In this document: positions 16,744 to 25,776 of the stretch, piece by piece
Layout: every line of letters starts with the position of its first letter
How positions within the stretch are numbered: the stretch's first letter is position 1
NCBI GenBank assembly: GCA_028282465.1
Contig: JANQHX010000103.1
Location: 1-41,403, forward strand
Source of the DNA: Gynuella sp.
GTDB taxonomy: Bacteria > Pseudomonadota > Gammaproteobacteria > Pseudomonadales > Natronospirillaceae
Direction: 5' to 3'
DNA length: 41,403 nt
The notes under the pieces: model-generated
What the model was told of the DNA's origin: nothing
The model's database searches: none
The model's input: the letters and a program-made list of their open reading frames with translations, nothing else
Program-made: the position numbers and the translations under genes

Positions 16744-18108
16744 ATGACAGATTACAAAGTAGCAGACATTGAACTGGCCGTATGGGGCCGTAAAGAAATC
16801 TCTATTGCAGAAAGCGAGATGCCAGCTCTTATGGCATTGCGCTCTAAATACAAAGCTGAACAGCCTCTGGCAAACGCCAAGATCATGGGTTGTATCCACA
16901 TGACTATTCAGACAGCGGTTCTGATTGAAACTTTGGTTGAGTTAGGCGCAGAGGTTAGATGGTCTTCCTGTAATATTTTCTCAACTCAGGACCATGCTGC
17001 TGCCGCTATCGCTGCTGCTGGTATTCCAGTGTTTGCATGGAAAGGTGAAACCGAAGAAGAGTTCCTATGGTGTATTGAACAGACCATCGTAAAAGACGCG
17101 GCTGACTGGGGCGCCAATATGATTCTGGACGACGGTGGTGACCTCACAGAAATGCTGCATAACAAATTCCCAGAAATTCTGGCGAATTGTCATGGTATTT
17201 CTGAAGAGACAACGACTGGTGTTCATCGCTTATTGGAAATGATGGAGGAAGGCTCTTTAAAAGTTCCTGCCATCAATGTAAATGATGCGGTCACCAAATC
17301 TAAAAATGACAACAAATACGGCTGTCGCCATTCTTTGAATGACGCCATTAAGCGTGGCACAGACCATTTGTTATCCGGTAAAAAAGCCTTAGTTATTGGA
17401 TACGGCGATGTGGGTAAAGGCTCTGCCGCTTCTCTTCGTCAAGAAGGCATGATTGTTAAAATTACTGAAATTGATCCTATCTGTGCAATGCAGGCATGTA
17501 TGGATGGATTCGAAGTAGTTTCTCCTTATATCAACGGCCAAAACGACGGTACAGACGCAAGCATTAACAGTACCCTGCTTGCTGATACTGACTTGATTGT
17601 AACCACAACTGGCAACACCAATGTATGTGATGCACCTATGCTGCGTGCTCTTAAAAAAGGCGCCGTGGTTTGTAACATCGGCCATTTCGATAATGAAATT
17701 GATACTGCTTATATGCGTGAAAATTGGAAGTGGGAAGAGGTGAAACCACAGGTGCACCAGATTTATCGCTCCAACGACCAAGCTGATTTCTTGATTCTGT
17801 TATCTGAAGGTCGTCTAGTGAATCTAGGTAACGCAACTGGTCACCCAAGCCGTATTATGGATGGCTCTTTTGCAAACCAAGTACTGGCTCAGATTTATAT
17901 TTGGGAGCGTAAGTTTGCCAATCTGCCTGAAGCGGAAAAAGCTGAAAACATTTACGTTAAGGTGCTGCCTAAGAAACTGGATGAAGAAGTTGCGGCTGAA
18001 ATGGTGAAAGGCTTCGGAGGTGTTATTACCTCGCTGACTAAAACCCAGGCTGACTACATCAACGTACCAGTTGAAGGTCCATTTAAACCAGAAAGCTACA
18101 AGTATTAA
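16744..18108 (+). CDS. ahcY: Adenosylhomocysteinase (S-adenosylhomocysteine hydrolase)
   Basis: Cytosolic NAD-dependent enzyme that splits S-adenosylhomocysteine into adenosine and homocysteine, relieving product inhibition of methyltransferases. It has 454 residues, with the full family pattern: [15 protein letters not shown] and [16 protein letters not shown] near the substrate site, [20 protein letters not shown] in the centre, and the Rossmann loop [15 protein letters not shown] for NAD. It ends in KPESYKY, the usual C-terminal Lys-x-Tyr that reaches into the partner subunit. GAGGAAAAA precedes ATG 16744. It lies between the S23-type cassette and metF; its transcription may start at the operon promoter or from within the cassette. 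Confidence 0.97.
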   Translation: MTDYKVADIELAVWGRKEISIAESEMPALMALRSKYKAEQPLANAKIMGCIHMTIQTAVLIETLVELGAEVRWSSCNIFSTQDHAAAAIAAAGIPVFAWKGETEEEFLWCIEQTIVKDAADWGANMILDDGGDLTEMLHNKFPEILANCHGISEETTTGVHRLLEMMEEGSLKVPAINVNDAVTKSKNDNKYGCRHSLNDAIKRGTDHLLSGKKALVIGYGDVGKGSAASLRQEGMIVKITEIDPICAMQACMDGFEVVSPYINGQNDGTDASINSTLLADTDLIVTTTGNTNVCDAPMLRALKKGAVVCNIGHFDNEIDTAYMRENWKWEEVKPQVHQIYRSNDQADFLILLSEGRLVNLGNATGHPSRIMDGSFANQVLAQIYIWERKFANLPEAEKAENIYVKVLPKKLDEEVAAEMVKGFGGVITSLTKTQADYINVPVEGPFKPESYKY

Positions 18109-18116
18109 TTGTTACA

Positions 18117-18145
18117 GCGGGTGAACTATTAAATAGTGCACCCGC
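18117..18145 (+). promoter_or_regulatory. Hairpin in the ahcY-metF gap, possible attenuator or partial terminator
   Basis: GCGGGTG (18117-18123) pairs with CACCCGC (18139-18145), and the inner ACTA / TAGT extends the stem past one A-G mismatch. It is followed by only TTTC, so termination would be partial. A smaller inverted repeat, AAGTGC-CAAT-GCACTT (18151-18166), follows directly before metF. Confidence 0.45.
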
Positions 18146-18178
18146 TTTCGAAGTGCCAATGCACTTATGAGAAACATC

Positions 18179-19015
18179 ATGTCCAAACTTCCAATCTCTT
18201 TTGAATTCTTTCCGCCAAAAACGGAAGAAGGCAAATTCAAATTACTAAAAGTTCATGAACAACTTTCTAGCTTCAAACCTGAATTCTTTTCGGTTACCTA
18301 TGGAGCTGGCGGTTCCACTCAGGAACGCACAGTGGAAACCGTTCTAGAACTAAATGCTAAAGGTATTTCCACTGCGCCTCATTTAACCTGTATTGGCGCA
18401 ACTGAAGAAAACCTTACCGAGCTTCTAGATCTGTACAAAAATAACGGGATTAATCGAATTGTCGCTCTGCGCGGAGATCTACCATCTGGTATGGGTTCTA
18501 CATCTGGAGAGTTCCAGTATGCGTCAGAGTTAGTCACATTTATCAAAGATCGCTATCAAGACTCTTTTACCCTTGAAGTGGCTGCTTATCCTGAAATGCA
18601 TCCGCAAGCTGATCACTTTGATACGGATATCGAGAACTTCGTAAAGAAGGCTGAAGCAGGGGCGGACGCAGCCATCACGCAGTATTTTTTTAACGCTGAT
18701 TGCTACACACATTTTGTTGAAAGAGTCCGTAAAGCTGGCTGCAACATTCCTGTCATACCAGGCATTATGCCAATCATAAATTACTCCAACCTTATTCGTT
18801 TTAGTGATGCCTGTGGTGCTGAAGTGCCGAGATGGATTCGAAAACAGTTGGAAGCTTATAAGGATGACTCAAAGAGTATCAAAGCCTTTGGCGCGGAAGT
18901 AGTTGCCAGCCTATGTCGTCAACTGGTTGATGCTGGAGCTCCCGGGCTACATTTCTACACTATGAATCAAACGGAAGCGGTTGAGTCCATTCTTGATAAA
19001 GCTCAACTCATCTAA
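18179..19015 (+). CDS. metF: 5,10-methylenetetrahydrofolate reductase
   Basis: Flavoprotein that reduces 5,10-methylene-THF to 5-methyl-THF, the methyl donor for methionine synthesis. It is a TIM barrel of 278 residues, with SFEFFPPKTEEGKF at the N-terminus, SVTYGAGGSTQERT, VALRGDLPSG, DAAITQYFFNADCYTHF, VIPGIMPI and GLHFYTMNQ, all family landmarks in order. ATG 18179 gives the usual short N-terminus and has GAG at 18169-18171; the ATG at 18167 in the same frame adds four residues and cannot be excluded. It closes the SAM-cycle unit behind ahcY, with a hairpin between the two. No methionine synthase gene is in the window. Confidence 0.95.
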   Translation: MSKLPISFEFFPPKTEEGKFKLLKVHEQLSSFKPEFFSVTYGAGGSTQERTVETVLELNAKGISTAPHLTCIGATEENLTELLDLYKNNGINRIVALRGDLPSGMGSTSGEFQYASELVTFIKDRYQDSFTLEVAAYPEMHPQADHFDTDIENFVKKAEAGADAAITQYFFNADCYTHFVERVRKAGCNIPVIPGIMPIINYSNLIRFSDACGAEVPRWIRKQLEAYKDDSKSIKAFGAEVVASLCRQLVDAGAPGLHFYTMNQTEAVESILDKAQLI

Positions 19016-19051
19016 TTTAATATAATTTATGTGTATACAGCTGTTTCACAA

Positions 19052-19076
19052 CTTAGCCTGCTTATCCCAGGCTAAG
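19052..19076 (+). terminator. Hairpin after metF, terminator-like without T-run
   Basis: CTTAGCCTG (19052-19060) and CAGGCTAAG (19068-19076) form a perfect 9-bp stem with a 7-base loop, about 40 bases after the metF stop. No T-run follows, so it may protect the 3' end or terminate weakly. Confidence 0.45.
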
Positions 19077-19184
19077 CCATTAATCGTTGCGCACAATTTT
19101 CAAGAGCTTGAAGCTAATTTCCCAATACTTGTTATACCGCTATACTTCAGCATCATCGGATAGGAAATCTACAGGTGCACATCA

Positions 19185-20282
19185 TTGGCAAACGGATTAC
19201 AAACCACATTTAATAACGCTCTGCTTAAACGACAAAAAGGCATGCTTCCTGATGCAATCAGGTCTTTTGCTATGTTATTCGCAGCAGTGACACTGGCTCA
19301 TATTTGGAATCAACAATACCTGTTGGCAACTATCAGCAGTATTTTGACTTCTGTTTATGCACTAGCCATGGTGTGGCATCAAAAGCATCCAGTTACCAGT
19401 TTGAAAATGGCCAACATAATGGCTTTGATACTGGTATCGGTATTGAGCCTGTATTGTCTTTTTCAAATGTTATATCTGGGCGATATTCAACAGTCCACCT
19501 ACTTAATTTTAAGCCTAATTGCCGCCAGTATTTTACTGGTTAACCCCACTCAATTTAGTGCAGTAACAGCCACCACCCTAGTGGTCTGGTTAACCTGTTT
19601 ATTATTTTTGCCGAACCTGATTATTGCAGATTTGAAACACCACATGGCTCTGGCAGTGATCGTCACCATTGCTGCCGCAACTATATTTATTCACCGCTAT
19701 CGGTTGATTCAGAGATTCAGTGCTGAAAGCCATCAAAAACAACTGATGGAAAAAACCCTTAAAGAAACCAACCGACAATTACGACAGAATGCCATGCACG
19801 ACACTCTAACTGGCGTGGCAAACCGTAGGCATTTTGAAGATTACTTGGTGATGGCATGGAAACGGGCAAAAATTGGATCTCAACCCATTACTCTAATGCT
19901 GTGCGATATTGACCACCTATCAAAATATAATGAAGAAGCAGGGCATGAAGCCGGAGACATAGCCTTAATCAGAGTCACCGAAGTCATCAAGCGTACCATT
20001 CGTTTACCCCAGGATATGTTAGCCAGATTTAGTGGCGAAGCATTTATCATTATGTTTCAAAACATGGATGACCTGACCGCAAGAAAGGTTGCCGCCCGTC
20101 TTTGCCAGCAAGTTCAAGATGAGCACATTGAATATTCTGGCGACAGCTTCATTACGGTGAGTATTGGGGTGGCCACGGTCATTCCCGATGATAACAACAA
20201 TCCAAGAAGTGCGATTCAGGAAGCCGATTACGCCCTGTATAATGCTAAAGCAAATGGTCGAAATGGTTTCGCCTTAGCTTAA
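19185..20282 (+). CDS. Membrane GGDEF-domain protein with degenerate signature
   Basis: A 365-residue protein. About six membrane segments fill residues 20-185, followed by a short linker and a GGDEF fold (about 205-365: MHDTLTGVANRRHFEDYL, CDIDHLSKYNEEAGHEAGD, TVSIGVATV, ADYALYNAKANGRNGF). The signature that should read GG(D/E)EF is SGEAF, with the first Gly and the fourth-position Glu changed, so cyclase activity is doubtful; it may act as a c-di-GMP or GTP sensor or be inactive. The start is TTG 19185 with AGGTG at 19172-19176; the first ATG would remove 19 residues. It sits 16 bases before rsmE on the same strand and may share its transcript. Confidence 0.82.
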   Translation: MANGLQTTFNNALLKRQKGMLPDAIRSFAMLFAAVTLAHIWNQQYLLATISSILTSVYALAMVWHQKHPVTSLKMANIMALILVSVLSLYCLFQMLYLGDIQQSTYLILSLIAASILLVNPTQFSAVTATTLVVWLTCLLFLPNLIIADLKHHMALAVIVTIAAATIFIHRYRLIQRFSAESHQKQLMEKTLKETNRQLRQNAMHDTLTGVANRRHFEDYLVMAWKRAKIGSQPITLMLCDIDHLSKYNEEAGHEAGDIALIRVTEVIKRTIRLPQDMLARFSGEAFIIMFQNMDDLTARKVAARLCQQVQDEHIEYSGDSFITVSIGVATVIPDDNNNPRSAIQEADYALYNAKANGRNGFALA

Positions 20283-20298
20283 GACTAGTGTCCCAAAC

Positions 20299-21024
20299 AT
20301 GCGTATTCCCAGAGTATATACCCCTCAAACCCTATCCGTTGACTCATCTATCGATTTAGAATCTCAAGCCTCAAATCACCTAGGCAGGGTTTTGAGAATG
20401 AGTGAAAACGATCCAGTAGAGTTATTTAATGGTAATGGACGCAGCTATGACGCCTTAATCATAAATATCACTAAAAAGTGCGTCACTCTGAAAGTCACTG
20501 CAACCCAACATACTCCCAAGCAATCACCTCTTCAGACCCATCTAGGACTAGCCATGTCTAAAGGTGATCGCATGGACTATGCCATTCAAAAAGCAACTGA
20601 ACTAGGCATTCATGAAATAACTCCACTCATGGGTGAACGCAGTGAATTAAAACTAAAAGGAGAAAGAGCAGAAAAAAAAGTTCAACACTGGATGCAAGTG
20701 GCCGTTAGTAGCTGCGAACAATGCCAACGAAATATTCTACCGAAAATCAATCCCATCAAAGATCTTAACGCTTGGATAAATGAAGCCGAGGCCGACCTCA
20801 AACTCGTGCTGCATCATCGAGCTGAACAACAAATCTCAGATCTACCCAAGCCCAGCTCTGTGGCATTTTTAATTGGGCCTGAAGGCGGCCTTTCAGAATC
20901 TGAAATTGATATGGCTATTAATAAAAACTTTGAACCGCTATTACTCGGCCCTCGAGTATTAAGAACAGAAACTGCTCCCGTGGTGTTGCTTAGCACTGCG
21001 CAATTGCTTTGGGGCGATTTTTAA
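20299..21024 (+). CDS. rsmE: 16S rRNA (uracil(1498)-N(3))-methyltransferase
   Basis: SPOUT-class enzyme that methylates N3 of U1498 in 16S rRNA using SAM. It has 241 residues, typical for RsmE. An N-terminal PUA-like domain (MRIPRVYTPQTL, HLGRVLRMSENDPVELFNGN) precedes the knotted catalytic domain with LGLAMSKGDRMDYAIQKATE, LGIHEITPLMGERSELK and the SAM knot FLIGPEGGLSESEID ... LGPRVLRTETAPVVLLS. The ribosome binding site before ATG 20299 is poor, consistent with read-through from the GGDEF gene 16 bases upstream. Confidence 0.95.
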   Translation: MRIPRVYTPQTLSVDSSIDLESQASNHLGRVLRMSENDPVELFNGNGRSYDALIINITKKCVTLKVTATQHTPKQSPLQTHLGLAMSKGDRMDYAIQKATELGIHEITPLMGERSELKLKGERAEKKVQHWMQVAVSSCEQCQRNILPKINPIKDLNAWINEAEADLKLVLHHRAEQQISDLPKPSSVAFLIGPEGGLSESEIDMAINKNFEPLLLGPRVLRTETAPVVLLSTAQLLWGDF

Positions 21025-21173
21025 TACTGTTATCTCAGAAAAAGCAGACAATTCAGTTCATCACACCAACAATTATTTACAACACAACAAATGCATTAGA
21101 AATTTTTTGGTCTTAAATTAAATAATGACAAAATATTTTAAATGGCAGTAGCATCTAGCGGAGGTTCCTGAAT

Positions 21174-21584
21174 ATGTATTCAGCCGAGTTTACTGATTGT
21201 CATTCCCAGTTAAAAAAATTATTGGCCAAAGTGAGTTCAGAAGGAATTTTTACCGATGTCGGCCAACATAATTTAAAAGAGTTTGAAGACTTCTATAAGA
21301 GCTATCACTCTCGTCTAGAACAGGAGCTCATAAAACCTGCCAATTCTGTTCCTAATTTTCGTGGCAATTTAGGCCTAGCCCAAGAAAACATTACTGAAAC
21401 CAAGCAATATGTTGATAAATTCTGCACCAAGTTTTATCACAGAAAGCAAGACGATTTAGTGTTTGCCCAAGATTATGGACGTTTGATCTCGGGAGTTTAT
21501 AACCTAATCCGAAGAATGGAATCATTGGAAAAATATTTGGTAGAAGAAAATATTTTACGTGGTTATAACGTCAAAGCGGTTTAG
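21174..21584 (+). CDS. Hypothetical protein, 136 aa
   Basis: Not recognised. It is a soluble, mostly helical protein with no signal peptide, rich in Lys, Glu and aromatic residues, with a helical stretch ETKQYVDKFCTKFYHRKQDD and a C-terminal helix YNLIRRMESLEKYLVEENIL. GCGGAGG at about 21159-21165 is a strong ribosome binding site before ATG 21174, which supports expression. The AT-rich gap upstream (21025-21173) probably holds its promoter. It is convergent with hemY, with 45 bases between the stops. Confidence 0.65.
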   Translation: MYSAEFTDCHSQLKKLLAKVSSEGIFTDVGQHNLKEFEDFYKSYHSRLEQELIKPANSVPNFRGNLGLAQENITETKQYVDKFCTKFYHRKQDDLVFAQDYGRLISGVYNLIRRMESLEKYLVEENILRGYNVKAV

Positions 21585-21629
21585 TGTTTAAACCATTGGC
21601 ATCATAAAAACGTTCTAATCAGAAAACTT

Positions 21630-22853
21630 TTACACTGAGCTGTTCTCAATCTGCCCTTGAGGCAATGGCAACTCGGGCAATTCATGCATATTGCGAACGC
21701 TTTGTTCGAAATGGTGTTGGCTTTTATCGGAATCTTTTAAAGCTGCATAAAACCGTGCGAGCTCGGCATGAACCAGAGAATTTGGTGACAGGCTAGCCGA
21801 CAGTTCAAAATATTCTTTCGCCTTACCCCAGAGTTTATTTCTTAAACTAATTCGGCCTAATGCCAGCAACAAATCAGCATCATTAGGGCGTTGCTTTAAC
21901 CATTGTTCAGCCACAACTAACTGCTGGCTTGGTTGAACATTCATCTCACCATATGCAGTGATATAAGCTTTTGTGTAATTTAAGTTAATGGCTTTTTGCA
22001 GTTCTTGTTCAGCTAGTTTTGTTTCACCAAGTCGAACTAGATTTTTGCAATATCCGAGTTGAACCGCTTGATCTGTTTTAACGGTCTTATTTAAATTTTT
22101 CCAAATAGATTTAACATCTTGTGCCGATTTGCTGACTTGGAGTCTATGCAGTGTTAGCTCAACCTGATGCCGCATAGAGCCTAATTTTCCAGGTCGACCT
22201 AGTTTTTCAAGTTTCCCTATGGTGTTATCAAGGCTGTCCCAGTCTTCCAGTCGCTGATATACCCTGGCAAGCATTTCGAGAAACAATGGGTTTTTATCAT
22301 CAGGCTCCAAGCGTTTGAGCGATGCTAATGCCTGTTCATTGTTACCTCGTTGCATATGAACAAGTGCTTGTAGCAACCCAACTAACACTGGGTCAGTACC
22401 TTCTGCAGATTCAGCGATAGTCAGCGCTTCATCGCACTCAAGGTCTTTACCCTCAGCTTGTGCCGCCAATGCACCTAGCAGATAATTTAAAGCCGGTATG
22501 CGGGCATAGGGAGCTGCTTTGATAAAAGATTTCTGAGCTTCTTTAAATCGTCCACGGGCAAGTTGAGCCAGTCCAGCACTGGTTCTCTTTTTGGCAGCAT
22601 TGGATCGGCTCGATACGCGCCAGTTTGCAAAACGATGATCAACCCGCCAATTTACCAACATCCGAATCAAGGCATAAATAGCGACGACTAAGACTGACAA
22701 AAGCAGTAAAAAAATCCAGATGGTGGTTTCAATCACCTGGTTTTTAAATTTAATCAGCACATAACTGTCGTCTTGTTGAATTTGTTCTCCGATCACTGCA
22801 GCAGCAACAATAACTAACAGCAGCAGCAATATATTCCAAAGCTTTCTGGTCAC
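21630..22853 (-). CDS. hemY: HemY, TPR-containing inner-membrane protein of the hem operon
   Basis: A 407-residue protein of the gammaproteobacterial HemY type (a different protein from Bacillus HemY protoporphyrinogen oxidase). Two N-terminal membrane helices (about 5-22 and 40-62) flank the periplasmic loop with DDSYVLIKFKNQVIETT, the family pattern. The rest is TPR-like helical repeats, seen as ARGRFKEAQKSFIKAA, VHMQRGNNEQALASL and WGKAKEYFELSASLSPNS. The start is GTG 22853, overlapping the hemX stop by 4 bases (GTGA); longer reading upstream falls inside hemX and is rejected. Its role in tetrapyrrole metabolism is not settled; an assembly or protein-contact role fits TPRs. Last gene of hemC-hemD-hemX-hemY. 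Confidence 0.9.
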   Translation of the reverse strand: MTRKLWNILLLLLVIVAAAVIGEQIQQDDSYVLIKFKNQVIETTIWIFLLLLSVLVVAIYALIRMLVNWRVDHRFANWRVSSRSNAAKKRTSAGLAQLARGRFKEAQKSFIKAAPYARIPALNYLLGALAAQAEGKDLECDEALTIAESAEGTDPVLVGLLQALVHMQRGNNEQALASLKRLEPDDKNPLFLEMLARVYQRLEDWDSLDNTIGKLEKLGRPGKLGSMRHQVELTLHRLQVSKSAQDVKSIWKNLNKTVKTDQAVQLGYCKNLVRLGETKLAEQELQKAINLNYTKAYITAYGEMNVQPSQQLVVAEQWLKQRPNDADLLLALGRISLRNKLWGKAKEYFELSASLSPNSLVHAELARFYAALKDSDKSQHHFEQSVRNMHELPELPLPQGQIENSSV

Positions 22854-23932
22854 TGTGTTGACTCCACGTCTGGGGCCTGCCTCTGTAACCGGTAAATCTG
22901 AGCAATGTATCCCTTTAAAAGCGCCAATGATTGGCCTATTTCTGGCAGCACCGGTGCTAACTGTTGATCTTTCAGACCTTCTAACTGCTCGATAATGTAT
23001 TGAGATTGATTTAGATGATTGGCATATCGAGTTAACCACGCAATGGCTTGCTCTAAACTGGCCTGAAACATTTCAGTTTCACTTCTAATTACCGCACCCT
23101 GGGCCTGTTCTAATTTGAGCCTTAAGACGTCTTCAATAACCTGCTGTTGTTCTAGACCTGGAGGCATTACAAAATCATCGTCTAGAGTTCTAATTCGAAA
23201 CACGTTTTCAAATCTTTTTAGCCAAGACAGACTCTCGTCTTCAGATTCTGACACTGACTCCCTAACTGGCGTCATTTCATTCCACTTCAGTTCGTCGAGC
23301 TGTTTTACCAGACTCGCGATCTTGAGATACACACCTATTTGATCAACACTTTGCACCGCAGCAAGCGAAGCCATTTCATCCGCTAATGCCGACCTAACAT
23401 CTATCAAACCGGCATCATTACTGTCTTTCAAAACAGCATCTGCCGACTGAAGAATGGTTAACGCTCCTTGGGGATCTTTCTCAATACTCAGCCTCTGCTG
23501 AGCCAAGCGCATCAGATATTCTGCTTCAGCCAATAGCCATTCGTAACGGGTTACCCCATGGCTTTCTGTGAAGCGACGAGCCGTTGCGATCAATTCAGAT
23601 TGTAAAATTTCAATACGCTGATTTTGTTGGGCAATTAGTTGAGCAGACTGTTGAGCGGAGTTTTGATTCTGAGCTTTAAGTTCATTAACTAAGGTTTGAG
23701 CTTGCTGAATTTGCTGGCTCTGCAACGCCAATGATTCCTGTAATTTAAGCCAGTACGTCCATCCCAGATAACCACCATAACCTCCCACACCGGCCACTAT
23801 TAATAGCAGACCTAAAGTCAGCCACAGCAACCATTTGAAAGATGATTTTTTTGCCCTGGGTAAAGGAGGTGCATCCGGCTGATCACCTCTTTGATCCAGG
23901 TTTTCTATTAGGTTTTTATTATTTTCAGTCAC
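22850..23932 (-). CDS. hemX: HemX, membrane-anchored protein of the hem operon
   Basis: A 360-residue protein with one membrane helix (about 33-57) after a proline-rich cytoplasmic tail, then a long Gln-rich coiled coil (QSQQIQQAQTLVNELKAQNQ) and a helical domain with YEWLLAEAEYLMRLAQQRL, the conserved HemX segment. It is often labelled uroporphyrinogen-III C-methyltransferase, but no methyltransferase motif is present and the name reflects operon position. GTG 23932 follows AAAGGA on the minus strand. It lies 35 bases after hemD and overlaps hemY by 4 bases. Its function in haem synthesis is unproven. Confidence 0.9.
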   Translation of the reverse strand: MTENNKNLIENLDQRGDQPDAPPLPRAKKSSFKWLLWLTLGLLLIVAGVGGYGGYLGWTYWLKLQESLALQSQQIQQAQTLVNELKAQNQNSAQQSAQLIAQQNQRIEILQSELIATARRFTESHGVTRYEWLLAEAEYLMRLAQQRLSIEKDPQGALTILQSADAVLKDSNDAGLIDVRSALADEMASLAAVQSVDQIGVYLKIASLVKQLDELKWNEMTPVRESVSESEDESLSWLKRFENVFRIRTLDDDFVMPPGLEQQQVIEDVLRLKLEQAQGAVIRSETEMFQASLEQAIAWLTRYANHLNQSQYIIEQLEGLKDQQLAPVLPEIGQSLALLKGYIAQIYRLQRQAPDVESTQ

Positions 23933-23967
23933 CTGAGTTTTCCTTTACTTTCAGGGTGCCAGACGGA

Positions 23968-24717
23968 TTAAGGCATCTGAAATTGGGTTTGTTTGAGCTC
24001 TTTTAGACATTGCATGATGCTGCTGTCATCAGCGCCCTGTGCAAGATGAACATTCGGCCAGCCTTTTGATTGAGCAATCTCATACATTCGCTGACTTGAT
24101 ACGACTAATAACGCTTTGGTATTGGGTTGAAAGTTGGTCAACACATAGAGATTGTCCAAGGCTTCCGCCGACGTTATCACCACAACATCGGCATTGGCCA
24201 ATTGGTCCATCACCAAGCTTTGAGGCAATTTGGGTAGACGACGTCGATAGGCTTCAAGATATTCGACAATTGCGCCCCTAGCCATGAGCTCTTCCCGGAT
24301 GAGATTTCTGCCGCCTTCGCCTCTAATGATTAGCCAGCGCTCTCCACTCACAACCTTTAGCCTCGGAATTTCAAGCAAGTCTTCTGACGTGCTGCCCAGT
24401 GCTGGCGTTTGAACCGACAACGGCCAATCAGACATCACCCTAGCGGTGCCTGGGCCATTTGCTAACCAACTCAGACCAATGGGCAACATTGGCCAGTAAC
24501 GGTCAATCAGTTCCATGCCGAATCTTGCGGCATTAGGACTCACCACTATCACACCTGAATACTGATCCAGTGCGAGAATCTGATCCCGTTGAGATTGAGT
24601 TTCTGATAACCCTTCGATCACCAATAAGGGCAGACGAGAGGCTTTTATGCCTTCCTGCTCTAACCCCAACAACAGAGTCTCTGCCTGCTGGACTGGCCTA
24701 GTGATCAGTACATTCAT
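23968..24717 (-). CDS. hemD: Uroporphyrinogen-III synthase
   Basis: Cytosolic enzyme that closes hydroxymethylbilane with inversion of ring D to give uroporphyrinogen III. It has 249 residues, the usual length, and is low in conserved motifs like all HemD. It begins [20 protein letters not shown], with VVSPNAARFGMELI (S/T-x-NA-x-R/A-type motif) and DVVVITSAEALDNLYVL in the second lobe. ATG 24717 shares one base with the hemC stop (TAATG), a translational coupling typical for hemCD. Confidence 0.93.
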   Translation of the reverse strand: MNVLITRPVQQAETLLLGLEQEGIKASRLPLLVIEGLSETQSQRDQILALDQYSGVIVVSPNAARFGMELIDRYWPMLPIGLSWLANGPGTARVMSDWPLSVQTPALGSTSEDLLEIPRLKVVSGERWLIIRGEGGRNLIREELMARGAIVEYLEAYRRRLPKLPQSLVMDQLANADVVVITSAEALDNLYVLTNFQPNTKALLVVSSQRMYEIAQSKGWPNVHLAQGADDSSIMQCLKELKQTQFQMP

Positions 24718-25676
24718 TATTTTTCCTGAGCTTCATGTAAAGCAGCTAATAGTGGCCCAGCGCCCTTTTCCAGCAAACTTTCAGCGACTTTAACGCCTAA
24801 ATCAGCAGCCAGCTTGAAGTTCTCTTCTCCTTCCTGATCTAACTGAACTTGATCCAGGCTCTGCAAAAGGATTTTTCCATCAGATGAACCCACTCTGCCT
24901 TCAAGCTGCAGTAAATCCCCTTCCAAAATAGAGAAGCCGGCTATGGGTACTTGGCACCCTCCTTCAAGTCGACGATTCATAGATCGCTCTGCCGTTACCC
25001 TTAAGGCAGTGGTGTAATCCATAAGGGGTGCAATAACCTCCATCACCGCTTCATCGTCCATTCTACACTCTATTCCCACCGCCCCTTGACCACCTGCGGG
25101 TAAAGACAGATTTGGGTCTAAGGTGTGTTGAATTCGATCTTCAAGTTCCAGGCGAATTAAGCCTGCCGCAGCCAGAATAATGGCATCGTACTGACCCTCA
25201 TCGAGCTTGCTTAACCGAGTGCCCACATTACCTCTAAGAAACTCAATGTTAAGGTCTGGCCTTTGGGCGAGAATCTGACACTGTCGACGTAAACTTGAGG
25301 TACCCACCACAGCACCTTCGGGTAAATCTTCAAAGCGCTTATAGGTATTGGACACAAAAGCGTCCATTGGATTTTCCCGTTCACAAATCACAGCTAACCC
25401 TAAGCCTTCCGGAAATTCCATAGGTACATCTTTCATCGAGTGCACTGCGATGTCTGCTTCGTTGTCCAGTAGGGCTTTTTCTAACTCCTTCACAAACAAA
25501 CCTTTGCCGCCAATTTTCGCTAAGGGTACGTCCAGAATTTTGTCTCCTTGACTCACCATAGTGACTAACTCAACGGTTAGATCATCGTGGATTTGTTCAA
25601 GGGTGTCTTTAACGAAATTGGCCTGCCACAGGGCCAGAGGACTTTTACGGGTGGCAATTCGAAGGGTGCGGGACAT
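24717..25676 (-). CDS. hemC: Hydroxymethylbilane synthase (porphobilinogen deaminase)
   Basis: Cytosolic enzyme that joins four porphobilinogens into hydroxymethylbilane on a dipyrromethane cofactor. It has 319 residues. Cofactor Cys241 ([11 protein letters not shown]), catalytic Asp83 (HSMKDVP), and substrate-binding arginines in [12 protein letters not shown] and [13 protein letters not shown] are all present, as is the start [17 protein letters not shown] 25676 has no obvious Shine-Dalgarno. It leads hemC-hemD-hemX-hemY on the minus strand; the 100 bases upstream (25677-25776) separate it from the HDOD-GAF gene and may hold the hem promoter. Confidence 0.97.
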   Translation of the reverse strand: MSRTLRIATRKSPLALWQANFVKDTLEQIHDDLTVELVTMVSQGDKILDVPLAKIGGKGLFVKELEKALLDNEADIAVHSMKDVPMEFPEGLGLAVICERENPMDAFVSNTYKRFEDLPEGAVVGTSSLRRQCQILAQRPDLNIEFLRGNVGTRLSKLDEGQYDAIILAAAGLIRLELEDRIQHTLDPNLSLPAGGQGAVGIECRMDDEAVMEVIAPLMDYTTALRVTAERSMNRRLEGGCQVPIAGFSILEGDLLQLEGRVGSSDGKILLQSLDQVQLDQEGEENFKLAADLGVKVAESLLEKGAGPLLAALHEAQEK

Positions 25677-25776
25677 GAAGCTAGGAATCTTGTTTTATTT
25701 GAAACCTCAATAATACCCATTGCTGCTCACCTCCGCTACGATTTAGAGCAGCGTTTCGAGAATCAAATTAACGAAT

